The notes: generated by a model not told the origin, from the letters alone. 64,000 nucleotides of DNA from Coleofasciculus sp937127375 (GCA_040218875.1 JAVJQP010000107.1), one strand, 5' to 3'; counted from the first letter of the stretch, positions 44,254-54,239 are shown. Program-made: numbers and translations.

Positions 44254-45483
44254 CTACTTGAGGATTTTGGAGACAACACCTGCACCGATGGTGCGACCAC
44301 CTTCACGAATGGCAAAGCGCATTCCTTGTTCAATCGCGATCGGGTTGATTAACTCCACGGTCATTTTTACTCGGTCTCCGGGCATAACCATTTCCACATT
44401 GGTACCATCATCAGCGGTGTAGGAACTGATTGTTCCCGTCACATCGGTGGTACGAACGTAGAACTGAGGGCGATAACCGGAAAAGAACGGAGTATGACGT
44501 CCTCCTTCTTCTTTTTTGAGGACATAGACTTCCGACTCAAACTGAGTATGAGGAGTGATAGAACCGGGCTTGGCAATTACCATTCCCCGCTCAATATCTT
44601 TCTTCTCAACACCTCGGAGCAGAATTCCGGCATTGTCACCCGCCATCCCTTCATCAAGACTCTTCTTAAACATCTCAATGCCAGTGACGGTTTTCTTGAC
44701 CGTATCCCGGAGTCCAACTAGCTCAACTTCGTCGCCAATTTTGACTTTACCGCGCTCGATCCGCCCCGTGGCGACTGTACCCCGACCAGTGATGGTGAAG
44801 ACATCTTCAACTGCCATCAGGAAGGGCTTATCCACATCCCGTTCTGGGGTAGGAATGTAAGCATCGACCTCATCCATTAACGCATAGATCTGATCAACCC
44901 ACTCATCATCACCCTTCTTAATGCTTGGGTTAGAGGTAAGAGAGTCAAGCGCCTTTAACGCCGAGCCTGCCACGATGGGAATATTATCTCCATCAAATTC
45001 ATAATCACTGAGGAGTTCGCGGACTTCCAGTTCCACCAATTCCAGTAATTCTTCGTCGTCCACCATGTCTTTCTTATTCAAAAAGACGACTAAGTTGGGG
45101 ACGCCTACCTGCTTGGCAAGGAGGATATGTTCCCGTGTTTGCGGCATCGGACCGTCAGCGGCGGAAACCACCAGGATCGCGCCATCCATTTGAGCCGCAC
45201 CCGTGATCATGTTTTTCACGTAGTCAGCGTGTCCTGGGCAATCAACGTGAGCGTAGTGGCGATTCGCCGTTTCATACTCAACGTGAGCGGTGTTAATGGT
45301 AATCCCCCGCGCCTTTTCCTCTGGTGCCGCATCGATTTCTTCGTACTTCTTGGCGGTTGCTTGACCTGATGAAGCCAGAGTCATGGTAATGGCAGCCGTC
45401 AACGTTGTTTTGCCGTGGTCTACGTGACCAATTGTGCCAATGTTGACGTGGGGTTTAGTCCTTTCAAACTTTGAGCGTGCCAT
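44254..45483 (-). CDS. tuf: Translation elongation factor Tu
   Basis: 409-aa GTPase that delivers aminoacyl-tRNA. G1 GHVDHGKTTLTAAI, G2 GITINTAHVEYET, G3 DCPGHADYVKNM, G4 NKKDMVDD and domains 2 and 3 are complete (GTVATGRIERG, GQERGMVIAKP-like and the C-terminal GGRTIGAGVVSKIL). The length is the usual cyanobacterial 409. It follows fusA by 23 bp. Confidence 0.97.
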   Translation of the reverse strand: MARSKFERTKPHVNIGTIGHVDHGKTTLTAAITMTLASSGQATAKKYEEIDAAPEEKARGITINTAHVEYETANRHYAHVDCPGHADYVKNMITGAAQMDGAILVVSAADGPMPQTREHILLAKQVGVPNLVVFLNKKDMVDDEELLELVELEVRELLSDYEFDGDNIPIVAGSALKALDSLTSNPSIKKGDDEWVDQIYALMDEVDAYIPTPERDVDKPFLMAVEDVFTITGRGTVATGRIERGKVKIGDEVELVGLRDTVKKTVTGIEMFKKSLDEGMAGDNAGILLRGVEKKDIERGMVIAKPGSITPHTQFESEVYVLKKEEGGRHTPFFSGYRPQFYVRTTDVTGTISSYTADDGTNVEMVMPGDRVKMTVELINPIAIEQGMRFAIREGGRTIGAGVVSKILK

Positions 45484-45506
45484 GAATTACGTTTTCCTTT
45501 TCTTAG

Positions 45507-47582
45507 TTATGCGTTCCCTTTGCTCTTAGCAATGATAGCTTCAGCCACGTTACGAGGCACTTCATCATAGTTGCTAAACTCCATTGAGAAGATACCTCGA
45601 CCTTGGGTTTTTGACCGTATATCCGTAGCATAACCAAACATTTCGGCTAATGGAACTTTAGCCGAAACTTTGGCTAGACCTTCTTCGGTCCCCATCCCTT
45701 CAATTTGACCACGGCGGGAGTTGAGATCGCCCATGACATCTCCGAGAAAGTCTTCAGGCACTTCAACTTCCACTTTCATCATAGGCTCGAGTAACACGGG
45801 TGCCGCCTTCGTTACGCCGTTTTTAATTGCCATCGAACCAGCAATTTTGAACGCCATTTCCGAAGAATCAACATCGTGATACGAACCATCAACTAATGTG
45901 GCTTTGACATCAATGAGGGGATACCCAGCTAGGATACCCGATTCGCAGGCTTCTTTCATACCCTGCTCAGCCGGGGAAATAAATTCTCTCGGTACGGAAC
46001 CACCAACAATCTTGGAGACAAATTCAAACCCACTACCGGTTTCACCTGGCTCCAATTCAATGACGACATGACCGTACTGACCTTTACCGCCACTTTGGCG
46101 GATGAACTTACCTTCAGCTTGCACGGATTTGCGAATGGTTTCTCGGTAAGCCACCTGAGGGGCACCCACATTCGCTTCAACTCGGAACTCCCGCAGCATC
46201 CGATCAACCAGAATTTCCAGATGAAGTTCACCCATTCCCGCAATCACGGTTTGATTGGTTTCTGGGTCAATACTGACCCGGAATGTCGGATCTTCTTCCG
46301 ATAAGGCTTGGAGTGCTTTGGAAAGCTTCTCCATATCCTGCTTGGTTTTGGGTTCTACGGCTACCGAAATCACCGGCTCTGGAATATAAAGCGATTCCAA
46401 AATAATCGGGGCTTCTTCGCCACAAATTGTATCACCCGTTGTTGTTTGTTTGAGACCAATTGCTGCACCGAGATCGCCAGCTCGTAGCTCATCGACCTCA
46501 ATGCGTTCGTTGGATTTCAAAATAATCAGCCGGGAGATCCGCTCCTTCTGATCTTTGGTGGAATTAAGAATGTAGCTGCCTTTTTTCAGGATGCCTGAGT
46601 AGACCCGCATGAAGGTTAAGCGACCATAAGGGTCTGACATAATTTTAAATGCCAGCGCCGATAGGGGAACTTCATCATCTGCTGGTCGCTTGTCCGGTGT
46701 CCCATCTGGCAATAGTCCCTGAATTGGCGGAACTTCCGCCGGAGAGGGTAGATAGTCTACCACTCCATCAAGGAGTAACTGTACTCCTCTATTTTTGAAG
46801 GCTGAACCACACAGCACCGGCACAATCGTACCGACAATTGTACCTTTACGCAGGGCAGAACGAATTTCCTCTTCGGTGAGTTCTTCTTCTGCCAGATATT
46901 TTTCTAAGAGCGCTTCATCGGTCTCAGCTACAGCTTCGATCAGCTTGACTCGGTACTCTTGGGCTAGTTCTTGAACCTCTTCGGGGATTTCGGTGTCTTG
47001 CATATCCGTACCCAGGTCATTGGTATAAATCCGGGCACGCATTTGCACAAGATCGACAATCCCGTGGAAATCACTTTCACTGCCGATGGGAATTTGGATC
47101 GCAACCGCATTGGTACGCAGCCGATCGCGGAGTTGATCGTATACTTTGAAAAAGTTAGCACCCGTGCGATCCATCTTGTTGACAAAGGCAATCCTCGGCA
47201 CCCGGTAGCGATCAGCTTGACGCCACACGGTTTCCGATTGGGGCTGGACACCTCCCACTGAGCAGAACACAGCAATTACACCATCTAAAACCCGCATCGA
47301 ACGCTCAACTTCAATCGTGAAGTCTACGTGACCCGGTGTATCAATGATGTTAATCCGGTGATCCAGCCAGTTCGTGCTGATGGCAGCAGCAGTAATTGTA
47401 ATTCCCCGTTCCCGCTCTTGCTCCATCCAGTCGGTCACGGCTGTCCCTTCATGGACTTCGCCTAGTTTATGAACGATTCCTGAGTAAAACAGAATCCGTT
47501 CTGTTGTTGTTGTCTTGCCCGCATCAATGTGGGCGGCAATCCCGATATTGCGTATTTTCTCAAGCGGGATGGTACGTGCCAC
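45507..47582 (-). CDS. fusA: Translation elongation factor G
   Basis: 691-aa translocation GTPase. It has AHIDAGKTTTTERILFYSG, ERGITITAAA, DTPGHVDFTIEVERSMRVLDG, NKMDRTGANF and the domain IV loop with SGGKGQYGHVVIELEP. Full length, in the canonical rpsL-rpsG-fusA-tuf order on the minus strand. Cyanobacteria may have further EF-G paralogues, but context marks this one as the housekeeping copy. Confidence 0.97.
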   Translation of the reverse strand: MARTIPLEKIRNIGIAAHIDAGKTTTTERILFYSGIVHKLGEVHEGTAVTDWMEQERERGITITAAAISTNWLDHRINIIDTPGHVDFTIEVERSMRVLDGVIAVFCSVGGVQPQSETVWRQADRYRVPRIAFVNKMDRTGANFFKVYDQLRDRLRTNAVAIQIPIGSESDFHGIVDLVQMRARIYTNDLGTDMQDTEIPEEVQELAQEYRVKLIEAVAETDEALLEKYLAEEELTEEEIRSALRKGTIVGTIVPVLCGSAFKNRGVQLLLDGVVDYLPSPAEVPPIQGLLPDGTPDKRPADDEVPLSALAFKIMSDPYGRLTFMRVYSGILKKGSYILNSTKDQKERISRLIILKSNERIEVDELRAGDLGAAIGLKQTTTGDTICGEEAPIILESLYIPEPVISVAVEPKTKQDMEKLSKALQALSEEDPTFRVSIDPETNQTVIAGMGELHLEILVDRMLREFRVEANVGAPQVAYRETIRKSVQAEGKFIRQSGGKGQYGHVVIELEPGETGSGFEFVSKIVGGSVPREFISPAEQGMKEACESGILAGYPLIDVKATLVDGSYHDVDSSEMAFKIAGSMAIKNGVTKAAPVLLEPMMKVEVEVPEDFLGDVMGDLNSRRGQIEGMGTEEGLAKVSAKVPLAEMFGYATDIRSKTQGRGIFSMEFSNYDEVPRNVAEAIIAKSKGNA

Positions 47583-47772
47583 AGCTACCTCCTTCGTCTG
47601 TGCCGCAAGTTTACACGTTGCGTTACTATCTCTTTACAATTCTATACTTTGTTTAACTTTTTAGGGATTTGTCCTACTTGTTCCTCAAAAAGTCAGCCAG
47701 CGACTTTATTCCTCACGGAACGCCGAATTAAACCTTAGCCTCCTTCTGCCTGTCAGTCACCAGCTTACTGAA

Positions 47773-48243
47773 TTAGTACCGATAATGAGCAAACGCTTTA
47801 TTGGCATCTGCCATCCGATGGGTTTCTTCCCGCTTACGAATGGCATTCCCCGTTTCATTTGCCGCATCCATCAACTCATTTGCGAATTTACTCGCCATAC
47901 TTCTCCCTGGACGACTTCGGGAAAACTGGATCAGCCAGCGCATGGCTAATGTTATTCCGCGTTCTGAGCGGACTTCCATGGGAACTTGATAGGTTGCCCC
48001 TCCAACCCGACGGGCTTTCACTTCTACTAAGGGAGTGACATTCCGTACCGCTTCTTCAAATACCTCTAGCGGTTCCTTTCCGGTGCGTTCTTCAATAATT
48101 TTGAAGGCGTCATAGATAATCCGAGATGCTACTGATTTTTTCCCATGATGCATAATCCGGCGCATCATCATACTAAGCAGACGGCTGTTATAAACCGGGT
48201 CAGGGGGGACTGGGCGCTTTTTAACAACTGTACGACGAGACAT
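47773..48243 (-). CDS. rpsG: 30S ribosomal protein S7
   Basis: 156-aa primary 16S rRNA-binding protein that nucleates the 30S head. It begins MSRRTVVKKRPVPPDPVYNS and has the SKFANELMDAANETGNAIRKREETHRMADANKAFAHYRY end in family style. It lies 190 bp upstream of fusA and 197 bp after rpsL. Confidence 0.97.
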   Translation of the reverse strand: MSRRTVVKKRPVPPDPVYNSRLLSMMMRRIMHHGKKSVASRIIYDAFKIIEERTGKEPLEVFEEAVRNVTPLVEVKARRVGGATYQVPMEVRSERGITLAMRWLIQFSRSRPGRSMASKFANELMDAANETGNAIRKREETHRMADANKAFAHYRY

Positions 48244-48440
48244 AGTAAACCTTTACAAAATACATACACGGCAAATTTAACTATTTGTGCTGGAACTGAT
48301 TATTTTTTCTCCAGTCTTTAGGACTTGCTTGAAAAAAGCAAGCCACTTCATCTCCCTATTTTCCTGATCAACTTACCCAAAATAAACCGCTATGGGTAAG
48401 TCTAGCAGGGTTTTGGCAGATTTAGAAAAGCTCTGTTGGT

Positions 48441-48812
48441 TTACTTAGGACGCTTGGTTCCGTACTTGGAACGACCCTGCTTGCGATCTTTCACACCCGC
48501 CGTATCTAGAGTTCCTCGAATAATGTGATATCGAACTCCGGGTAAATCTTTAACCCGTCCTCCTCTAATCATGACGACTGAGTGTTCTTGAAGGTTATGA
48601 CCAATCCCTGGAATATACGCCGTCACTTCAAAACCCGAGGTCAGACGTACCCTTGCCACTTTCCGCAGGGCTGAGTTCGGTTTCTTGGGGGTTGTCGTGT
48701 AGACGCGGGTGCAAACACCCCGCCGTTGTGGACATTGTTTCAGTGCAGGCGATTTGGTTTTCGCCTTAATTTTGGCACGTTCGCTACGAATAAGCTGCTG
48801 GATAGTGGGCAT
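48441..48812 (-). CDS. rpsL: 30S ribosomal protein S12
   Basis: 123-aa decoding-centre protein and head of the str operon. It starts MPTIQQLIRSERAKIKAK and has the CPQRRGVCTRVYTTTPKKPNSALRK segment, with the Lys residues at which streptomycin resistance arises in other bacteria unchanged, and the GGRVKDLPGVRYHIIRG loop. The following spacer contains no gene. Confidence 0.97.
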   Translation of the reverse strand: MPTIQQLIRSERAKIKAKTKSPALKQCPQRRGVCTRVYTTTPKKPNSALRKVARVRLTSGFEVTAYIPGIGHNLQEHSVVMIRGGRVKDLPGVRYHIIRGTLDTAGVKDRKQGRSKYGTKRPK

Positions 48813-48990
48813 GAGTTAAGGCGCGTGAAATTCCTTGAATCGTTTGTAAGTATTGACAAATTCTGATTGTACTGACTTTTAGGCAACAATGTCAATTTTT
48901 TGGTCTTTTGTCCTTGGTCATACTCGCTCCCGAAAAGAAGCCAGCTACGTCCTTTGTGCTTTAATTACTCCTTAAACCTAGGATCATTCC

Positions 48991-49320
48991 TCACGTCTTA
49001 ACTCGAAACGAGTTACCACAGCCACAGGTTTCAATGGCATTGGGATTATAAAAGCGAAACCCACCGCCCATGAGATCTTCGGAATAATCCAAGGTGAGGG
49101 TAGTTAAATGCTTGATGCTTGCCTCATCCACGACAACAGCGACGCCTTGATAGTCATAGACGCGATCGCTCGCTCTGACGGCATCATCAAACTCCAGAAT
49201 ATAGTATAAATCGGCACATCCTCCTGGCTTCACACCTAAGCGTAATCGAGCTTGCTGTTGCTGGCGCTTGGTTTGCAGGCGTCTAATTTCATCGGTTGCC
49301 GCTTGACTCAGTGTAATCAT
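48991..49320 (-). CDS. IscA/SufA/ErpA-family Fe-S scaffold or carrier
   Basis: About 109 aa. The A-type Fe-S carrier pattern has three conserved Cys: one in LGVKPGGCADLYYILEF and two in ETCGCGNSFRV at the C terminus. It probably passes iron-sulfur clusters to target enzymes. AGGAC eight bases before the Met at 49320 supports that start rather than the GTG at 49341. It lies upstream of no obvious partner, while the desulfurase lies 13 kb away. Confidence 0.9.
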   Translation of the reverse strand: MITLSQAATDEIRRLQTKRQQQQARLRLGVKPGGCADLYYILEFDDAVRASDRVYDYQGVAVVVDEASIKHLTTLTLDYSEDLMGGGFRFYNPNAIETCGCGNSFRVKT

Positions 49321-49334
49321 TGGTTTTGTCCTGG

Positions 49335-49560
49335 TTGACACTCCCCGCCTTAAAAGTGCGGGGATTCTTCGTTCACAGATCCGGCTTTCTGTCAGAAATC
49401 ATCTTGACAGGCAATTCTCGAAAACTCCTTCTATTGATGACGATGAGAACTTTCGTCACCCGGGGCAAAAAAATTTCCTCCCCTAGTATTAGGGAGGAGC
49501 AAATTTGGCGTCAAGCTAGTAAAGCACAGGTAAGCCGTACTAGCTACTTCAGATAATCCA
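49335..49560. mobile_element. IS200/IS605-type end hairpins (scar)
   Basis: A CCCCGC-type stem-loop (CTCCCCGCCTTAAAAGTGCGGGG, within 49341-49365) next to TTGACA is of the kind that closes TnpB elements of cyanobacteria. A second hairpin (CCTCCCCTA/TAGGGAGG, about 49478-49499) follows. No transposase is left. It lies between the iscA-type gene and the cupin gene. Confidence 0.5.
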
Positions 49561-49568
49561 ACCTATCG

Positions 49569-49988
49569 TCAGGTGGACTCGCTGCGGGCGTAGTCATCTT
49601 CATAGCGAATAATGTCATCTTCGCCAAGATACTCGCCATTCTGTACTTCAATTAATACCAGCGGAATGACACCCGGATTTTCTAGGCGATGAGCATGTCC
49701 TTGAGGAACGTAGCTGGACTGATTTTGATGAATCAATAATTCCTTATCCCCGCAAATAACCTTCGCCATGCCACTGACAACAATCCAGTGTTCACTACGA
49801 TGGTAGTGCATTTGCAGACTGAGGCGATGACCCGGCTTCACCTCAATACGCTTAATTTTGTATCCTCGCCCCTCTTCCAGAACAGTAAATGAACCCCAAG
49901 GTCTTAGTTCTGTAGCGGCAGCGCCTTCGGCAGTCAACGATCTGGGTAGGGTGATCGCCGAATCTTGAGGAACTGCTTGCTGAACCAT
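49569..49988 (-). CDS. Cupin, mannose-6-phosphate isomerase-like
   Basis: 139 aa. Single double-stranded beta-helix domain as at the C terminus of type II mannose-6-phosphate isomerases: RPWGSFTVLEEGRGYKIKRIEVKPGHRLSLQMHYHRSEHWIVVSG with metal-binding His, and HRLENPGVIPLVLIEVQNGEYLGEDDIIRYEDDY. It may isomerise mannose-6-phosphate for GDP-mannose in polysaccharide synthesis. Start supported by AGGA before ATG 49988. It is flanked on both sides by transposon scars. Confidence 0.85.
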   Translation of the reverse strand: MVQQAVPQDSAITLPRSLTAEGAAATELRPWGSFTVLEEGRGYKIKRIEVKPGHRLSLQMHYHRSEHWIVVSGMAKVICGDKELLIHQNQSSYVPQGHAHRLENPGVIPLVLIEVQNGEYLGEDDIIRYEDDYARSEST

Positions 49989-50009
49989 AGTCTTTCTCCT
50001 GAAAATAGT

Positions 50010-50280
50010 TACGACAGTGAAGTACCCTAACTTGCTTCGCTGAAGTTAGGGCTTCCAACTTAGCTAAACAAGGACGGTCTTATTCGTCTTTAGGATTTCC
50101 CGCTTCATCCGCCGATGCCTCTAAAGGTTGCCCTCTATTGGTCTTACTCAGCGTCCACAGGCAGTTGTCCGCCTTCCGCAGACAGTTATATTTTGTTAGT
50201 CCGCTTGGATGATAGCGGTTTGCGGTTGTAGAGACGCGCTTTTGAAGCGTCTGTACTAACCGAATAATGCCATTAGGCAT
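50010..50280 (-). mobile_element. tnpB 3' end scar with right-end hairpin
   Basis: A 66-codon frame on the minus strand (50080-50280) ends QPLEASADEAGNPKDE, similar in style to TnpB C-terminal tails, and is followed by a 9-bp stem CCCTAACTT/AAGTTAGGG (50024-50050) of the form seen at TnpB element ends. No catalytic part remains. I infer an IS200/IS605 relic. A GTAGAGACGC-type inverted repeat lies at 50228-50256. Confidence 0.45.
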
Positions 50281-50833
50281 CTTGCGCTATTCTTTTCTGG
50301 ACGCTATAAAGCGAACGGTGGTCGAGTTCATTAACGCGCAAGGACTACATCTCTATCACACCTAGCCCATGCCATCTTTAGCCCATGCATTACCATGTAG
50401 ACCTAGGAGGGTTACTGTTATTATAGCGCCAAAAGTTAATTGTAATTTGAAAATTTCGTTCCTCAATTTTCCGCTGTCCATCCTCACCCTACTATCGTTG
50501 AGGGTGAGGACTTCCGCGCCTGCGTTAATCGCACGTAAAAACGTTTTATTGAATTTTTAGCTATTGCCAGGTTCTCAACAACGCAAAACCTAACCACAAT
50601 CAACATTAGCAAATTCAGTTAAGATTTTGAATACAGTAGGGAGTGGATTCGTAAAATTGTCGGAAGTCTTTACATTTAGAGGCTTGAGCTTTATCAAAAC
50701 TTTAAGAAAAGAGTCGGACAAAAGAAAAGGTAATTCATTAAGTTTTGTAAAGTATCCTCAAACCCTTACAAAGGACTAAGGACAAATGAAAAATAACGAC
50801 CTCCACCACTCTTCTTTTATTGTGTCCACCCAC
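50281..50833. other. Gap with the heptamer-containing repeat
   Basis: No gene. The stretch 50738-50841 is another copy of the element that also stands before the desulfurase gene (CTCAAACCCTTACAAAGGAC on the left, CCACCCACTTACTTA on the right), partly overlapping the end of the next gene. Confidence 0.5.
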
Positions 50834-52915
50834 TTACTTATAAGGTCGGAAAAGCCCTAAACCATTGTGAACCCGGGCGGCTGTATGAGGAGAACGATCT
50901 AGAAGATGACCCCCCAAATAGAGTCCAGTAGAACTGCCACCATCGAGATTGAGCGCATCAACGGCTCCCAGTTGTTGCATCAACTGTGCCGTTTCCGTCA
51001 AGTTGGGTCCCCTGCCACCGACACGATTGTGCATAGCCGCAATAATTAGTGTGCCATTTGCTGTGATTCCGATCGCACTCCGAATGGCAGATTGTTGGGC
51101 AAAGGCATTACTAAAGTTTTCGGCTTTGGCATCTAAGACAATTTGGCGATTTTGCAGTAACAAGGGACCAGCACCAAGGATATTGGGATAATTGTTAAAC
51201 TCAACTGGCAACGTTTTCTGTTCAATCTGAACTGTTGTGCCAATGGTGAGTGACTTAGCGATCGCATTGGGATCATGCCCTCGGTTGGTAAGCAAATAAC
51301 CATTAACTGGAATCACAAAGGATTCCTCTCCAGCGACTCCTCCGGGTAATTGAGCAGTAATCTGGTTATTCTGCACAACCCAAATCACTTCATTATCGGT
51401 TAAAGGGGTATAGGTTACGCCCCAAGCTGGGGTATAGCGAGACATCCCAGCTTGCACATAACCGCTATTCAGAAATAGACTCGGAAAACGTTCTCCATTA
51501 GCGGTAATTAACGTTTCCTGGAGGCTAAGGCGTCCAAATTTAAATTGATGCTGATCTGTCCACGCGATCGCACCTCGGTTGAGAATCGGTCCAGAATACC
51601 AATATCCATCCCGGCGGATCGCACCTAAGGGCAGTTGATTATTGCGGTTAAAGAAGCCACCATTAATCGCTGCTGAAGCGTTCCACAACTGCGCTGTTTT
51701 AATCAGGGGGGCGGTTCCCACTTGAGTCGTGGGATTACTCCACATCGGTTTCAGATTGACTTGCGGATTTTTGGGATCAACCTCTAGCCACACCACAGGA
51801 AATCGAGTATCACCCAGAGTCACAGTCCGCTGACGCCACCAGATACCTGGTGCCCACAGAATATCTTTTTCCACCATGGCATTGGGTCGAAGTTCGATGA
51901 CTAAGCGATTGGGGTTGGGTAAGCTGAAAACGTGTAACTGTAGACCATCTGGAATCGAAACCCCGATAGTGGTTTGGGTTTGATTGGTTTCAAGTCGGAT
52001 GACAGGTTGATTCTCTAAGGCTACATCATCTCCCTCATCTCCCTCATCTCCCCCATCTCCCTCATCTCCCTCATCTCCCCCATCTCCCTCATCTCCCCCA
52101 TCTCCCTCATCTTCCTCATCTTCCCTATCTCCCTCAACTTCCTCCTCTTCCTCCTCTTCCACAGGCTCTAGGGGGGTAAACTGTTCAATCAGGGATGGAT
52201 TCGCGATCGCGTCTAATATAATCACCCCTTCACCGGGGCTTCTGCTCACTTGCCAAGGTGTGGGATGATCTAAATCAAGAATAATCCTAAACCCCCACAG
52301 GTGTGCCTCTTCCCGGATACTGTCTAATCGTGCGGGTGCAGACGTTAGAGCTAATGTATCTCCTTGGGCTTGAAATTGCCATCCCACCTGTTGGGCAAAC
52401 TCTGTAATATCTAAATAGCGATAAGCATCACGATGGTGAGCCACGAAAACGAGAGGCGTACTTAGGGGATTAGAAAACCACTGCACCGGTTGTCGCGTCC
52501 AATTGCGGGTACTCAACAATTCCAGTCCAAAGAGTTGTTGGACTCCCACATCACTGATACCCGTGCGTATGACTCCCCCAACTTGCCACTGTTTCCAGGC
52601 AAGAGGTAGTATGCGACCATTTAAGGAGAGTTTTGTCCCCCCGCCAACGACTTGAGTTGGGGTTCGAGCTAAAATCTGAGTCTGAGGTGAGGGAGAAGCA
52701 GAGGGAGTCACGGCTTCAGCTTCTACCCATTCGCGATCGAGTTCAAGGGTAGACTGAACAACTAAACGTTGCAAAATTTCCCCCATGGTTAGACTCTCTA
52801 TTACTAGGGATTCCGCACAACTAACACGTTTAGCGGTTAAACCTAGGCATGAAGCACAAATTACTAAGAATCCTATCACAATTTTGGCTTTATTCCGTGA
52901 GAACCCTTTGGTCAT
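50834..52915 (-). CDS. Exported AMIN/phosphodiester glycosidase (NAGPA-domain) protein with acidic repeat
   Basis: 693 aa. Signal peptide at residues 1-30; an AMIN-like segment (QLHVFSLPNPNRLVIELRP) in the middle; then a phosphodiester glycosidase (NAGPA-like) domain with ASAAINGGFFN and GAVDALNLDGGSSTGLYLGG. The AMIN domain should target the cell envelope. Between about residues 250 and 300 lies an acidic Gly-Asp-Glu repeat coded by nine-base units identical to the intergenic minisatellite at 19012-19102. Substrate unknown; cell wall glycans are likely. Confidence 0.85.
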   Translation of the reverse strand: MTKGFSRNKAKIVIGFLVICASCLGLTAKRVSCAESLVIESLTMGEILQRLVVQSTLELDREWVEAEAVTPSASPSPQTQILARTPTQVVGGGTKLSLNGRILPLAWKQWQVGGVIRTGISDVGVQQLFGLELLSTRNWTRQPVQWFSNPLSTPLVFVAHHRDAYRYLDITEFAQQVGWQFQAQGDTLALTSAPARLDSIREEAHLWGFRIILDLDHPTPWQVSRSPGEGVIILDAIANPSLIEQFTPLEPVEEEEEEEVEGDREDEEDEGDGGDEGDGGDEGDEGDGGDEGDEGDDVALENQPVIRLETNQTQTTIGVSIPDGLQLHVFSLPNPNRLVIELRPNAMVEKDILWAPGIWWRQRTVTLGDTRFPVVWLEVDPKNPQVNLKPMWSNPTTQVGTAPLIKTAQLWNASAAINGGFFNRNNQLPLGAIRRDGYWYSGPILNRGAIAWTDQHQFKFGRLSLQETLITANGERFPSLFLNSGYVQAGMSRYTPAWGVTYTPLTDNEVIWVVQNNQITAQLPGGVAGEESFVIPVNGYLLTNRGHDPNAIAKSLTIGTTVQIEQKTLPVEFNNYPNILGAGPLLLQNRQIVLDAKAENFSNAFAQQSAIRSAIGITANGTLIIAAMHNRVGGRGPNLTETAQLMQQLGAVDALNLDGGSSTGLYLGGHLLDRSPHTAARVHNGLGLFRPYK
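52027..52140. repeat. 9-bp minisatellite inside a coding sequence
   Basis: On the minus strand the unit GGAGATGAG and its GGGGGAGAT variant repeat about twelve times in frame, coding GDE and GDG triplets. Length is a multiple of three, so the gene stays open. Confidence 0.9.
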
Positions 52916-53180
52916 AATCTTGGCTTTGGTGTGAGATGAATTAACATTTAACCATACCGATAAACTAATTCCTGTATTGTAGGTCTATTCAAAAAATTAG
53001 TTTAACAATTCAGGCTAAACTCTACATCGGCTGTTTTGCTGTTGACAGCAATCTAGGCTCAAAAGTTCCAGTTAACCTTGGCTTTCAAGTTAAAAGAGTC
53101 ATTGACTTTAAAAGAAAGGGTGGGTGGTAAACCTGTCCAATTTTGAGTTGATATATAATCGAAAAAAACGGGAGACTCAA

Positions 53181-53777
53181 ATGACCCTAGCCACGATCAC
53201 AACACCCAAAAAGGAATCCCCCCTTTTGTTTGAAGGAATGACCTGGAGAGAGTTCAAAGCCGTTGAGCAATTGTTAGACCGCCCAGGATATCGACTTTCT
53301 TTTTTAGATGGAGTTTTGGAGATACGACGAATGCCCGGAGAACCCCACGAAACCGTTAAGGAAAGAATTGGTGCATTGTTGGAGCTTTACCTGTTGATGG
53401 CAGGATTTGACTTTACTCCAACTGGCTCGATGACGTTGGAAAGTGAAGGAGTCGCCGTCAAGCGAGAAGCCGATAAATCCTATAAACTGGCTCCGGGTCG
53501 AACCAATCCCGATCTAGTGATTGAGGTGGTGTTTACCAGTGGCGGTATCAACAAGTTGGAGATCTATAAGCGGCTGAAGATCAAGGAAGTGTGGTTTTGG
53601 GAAGATGGGGTGTTAGAGCTTTATCACCTGCGAGGAGAGGGGAAGACACTTCATTATGAACAGATTAAGAGTAGCGAGGAAGTTAAAGGGATTGATCTGG
53701 ATTTGTTATTACGTTGCATCAATATGGTGAATCATGTGGATGCTATTAAAACTTTTCAAAAGGCGCTGCAAAAATAA
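53181..53777 (+). CDS. Uma2-family (DUF820) endonuclease-like protein, second copy
   Basis: 198 aa. LTWREFKAVEQLL-like start, DGVLEIRRMPGEPHETVKERI, the PDLVIEVVFTSGGINKLEIYKRLKIKEVWFWEDG core (Asp, Glu and Lys in PD-(D/E)XK order) and a helical end. It is only distantly like the 32898 protein. GGGAGA upstream supports the start at 53181, not 53124. Role unknown. Confidence 0.85.
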   Translation: MTLATITTPKKESPLLFEGMTWREFKAVEQLLDRPGYRLSFLDGVLEIRRMPGEPHETVKERIGALLELYLLMAGFDFTPTGSMTLESEGVAVKREADKSYKLAPGRTNPDLVIEVVFTSGGINKLEIYKRLKIKEVWFWEDGVLELYHLRGEGKTLHYEQIKSSEEVKGIDLDLLLRCINMVNHVDAIKTFQKALQK

Positions 53778-54070
53778 CGTTTTATGGTATAGTTTTACTG
53801 TGGAAAAATGTGTGTGCCTGTAGCTATAGAATAATTCGCGATCGCACAACTTTGGTCAGTAGGAACGGGGACAAGGAAGTGGGGCAGGATTTTAGCTATC
53901 CAATATTCTGGCAAATCAAACTAACAATTTAGCACACTAACTACGGAAGAGCCTTTTTTGGGTAAAATTGGAGGCGAGTTGCGCGATCGCACTCCTGAAT
54001 CTCCCAAATATCCTACTCTTGTGAGAGAATAATAGGAATTCCCCTCTGATATAAAGGTTCCCCAAACCTC
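53778..54070. other. Gap before the disrupted CHAT gene
   Basis: About 290 bp with three HIP1-like GCGATCGC sites or near-matches (53840, 53983) and no gene. It should hold the promoter of the gene at 54071. Confidence 0.45.
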
Positions 54071-54239
54071 ATGGTAGATCGCCGCAACATTGCTATTGCC
54101 CTGCTACCCCTGCTGGGCTTAATTCCCCTTGCGCCCCAAACCCTTGCCCAATCTATCACGCCAGCCGCTGATGACACGGGTACGATTGTTCAACAGGAGG
54201 GCAACACCTACACGATTACGGGGGGTACACAAGTTGACT
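54071..54239 (+). pseudogene. 5' fragment of a secreted CHAT-protein gene
   Basis: 56 codons starting MVDRRNIAIALLPLLGLIP. A clear signal peptide ends near LAQS, followed by ITGGTQ, a motif found at the start of filamentous haemagglutinin-like secretion domains of cyanobacteria. The frame runs into the right end of the TnpB element at 54240, where GTGACATCC begins, and then stops. Its probable continuation is the 55909-58054 segment. Confidence 0.7.
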
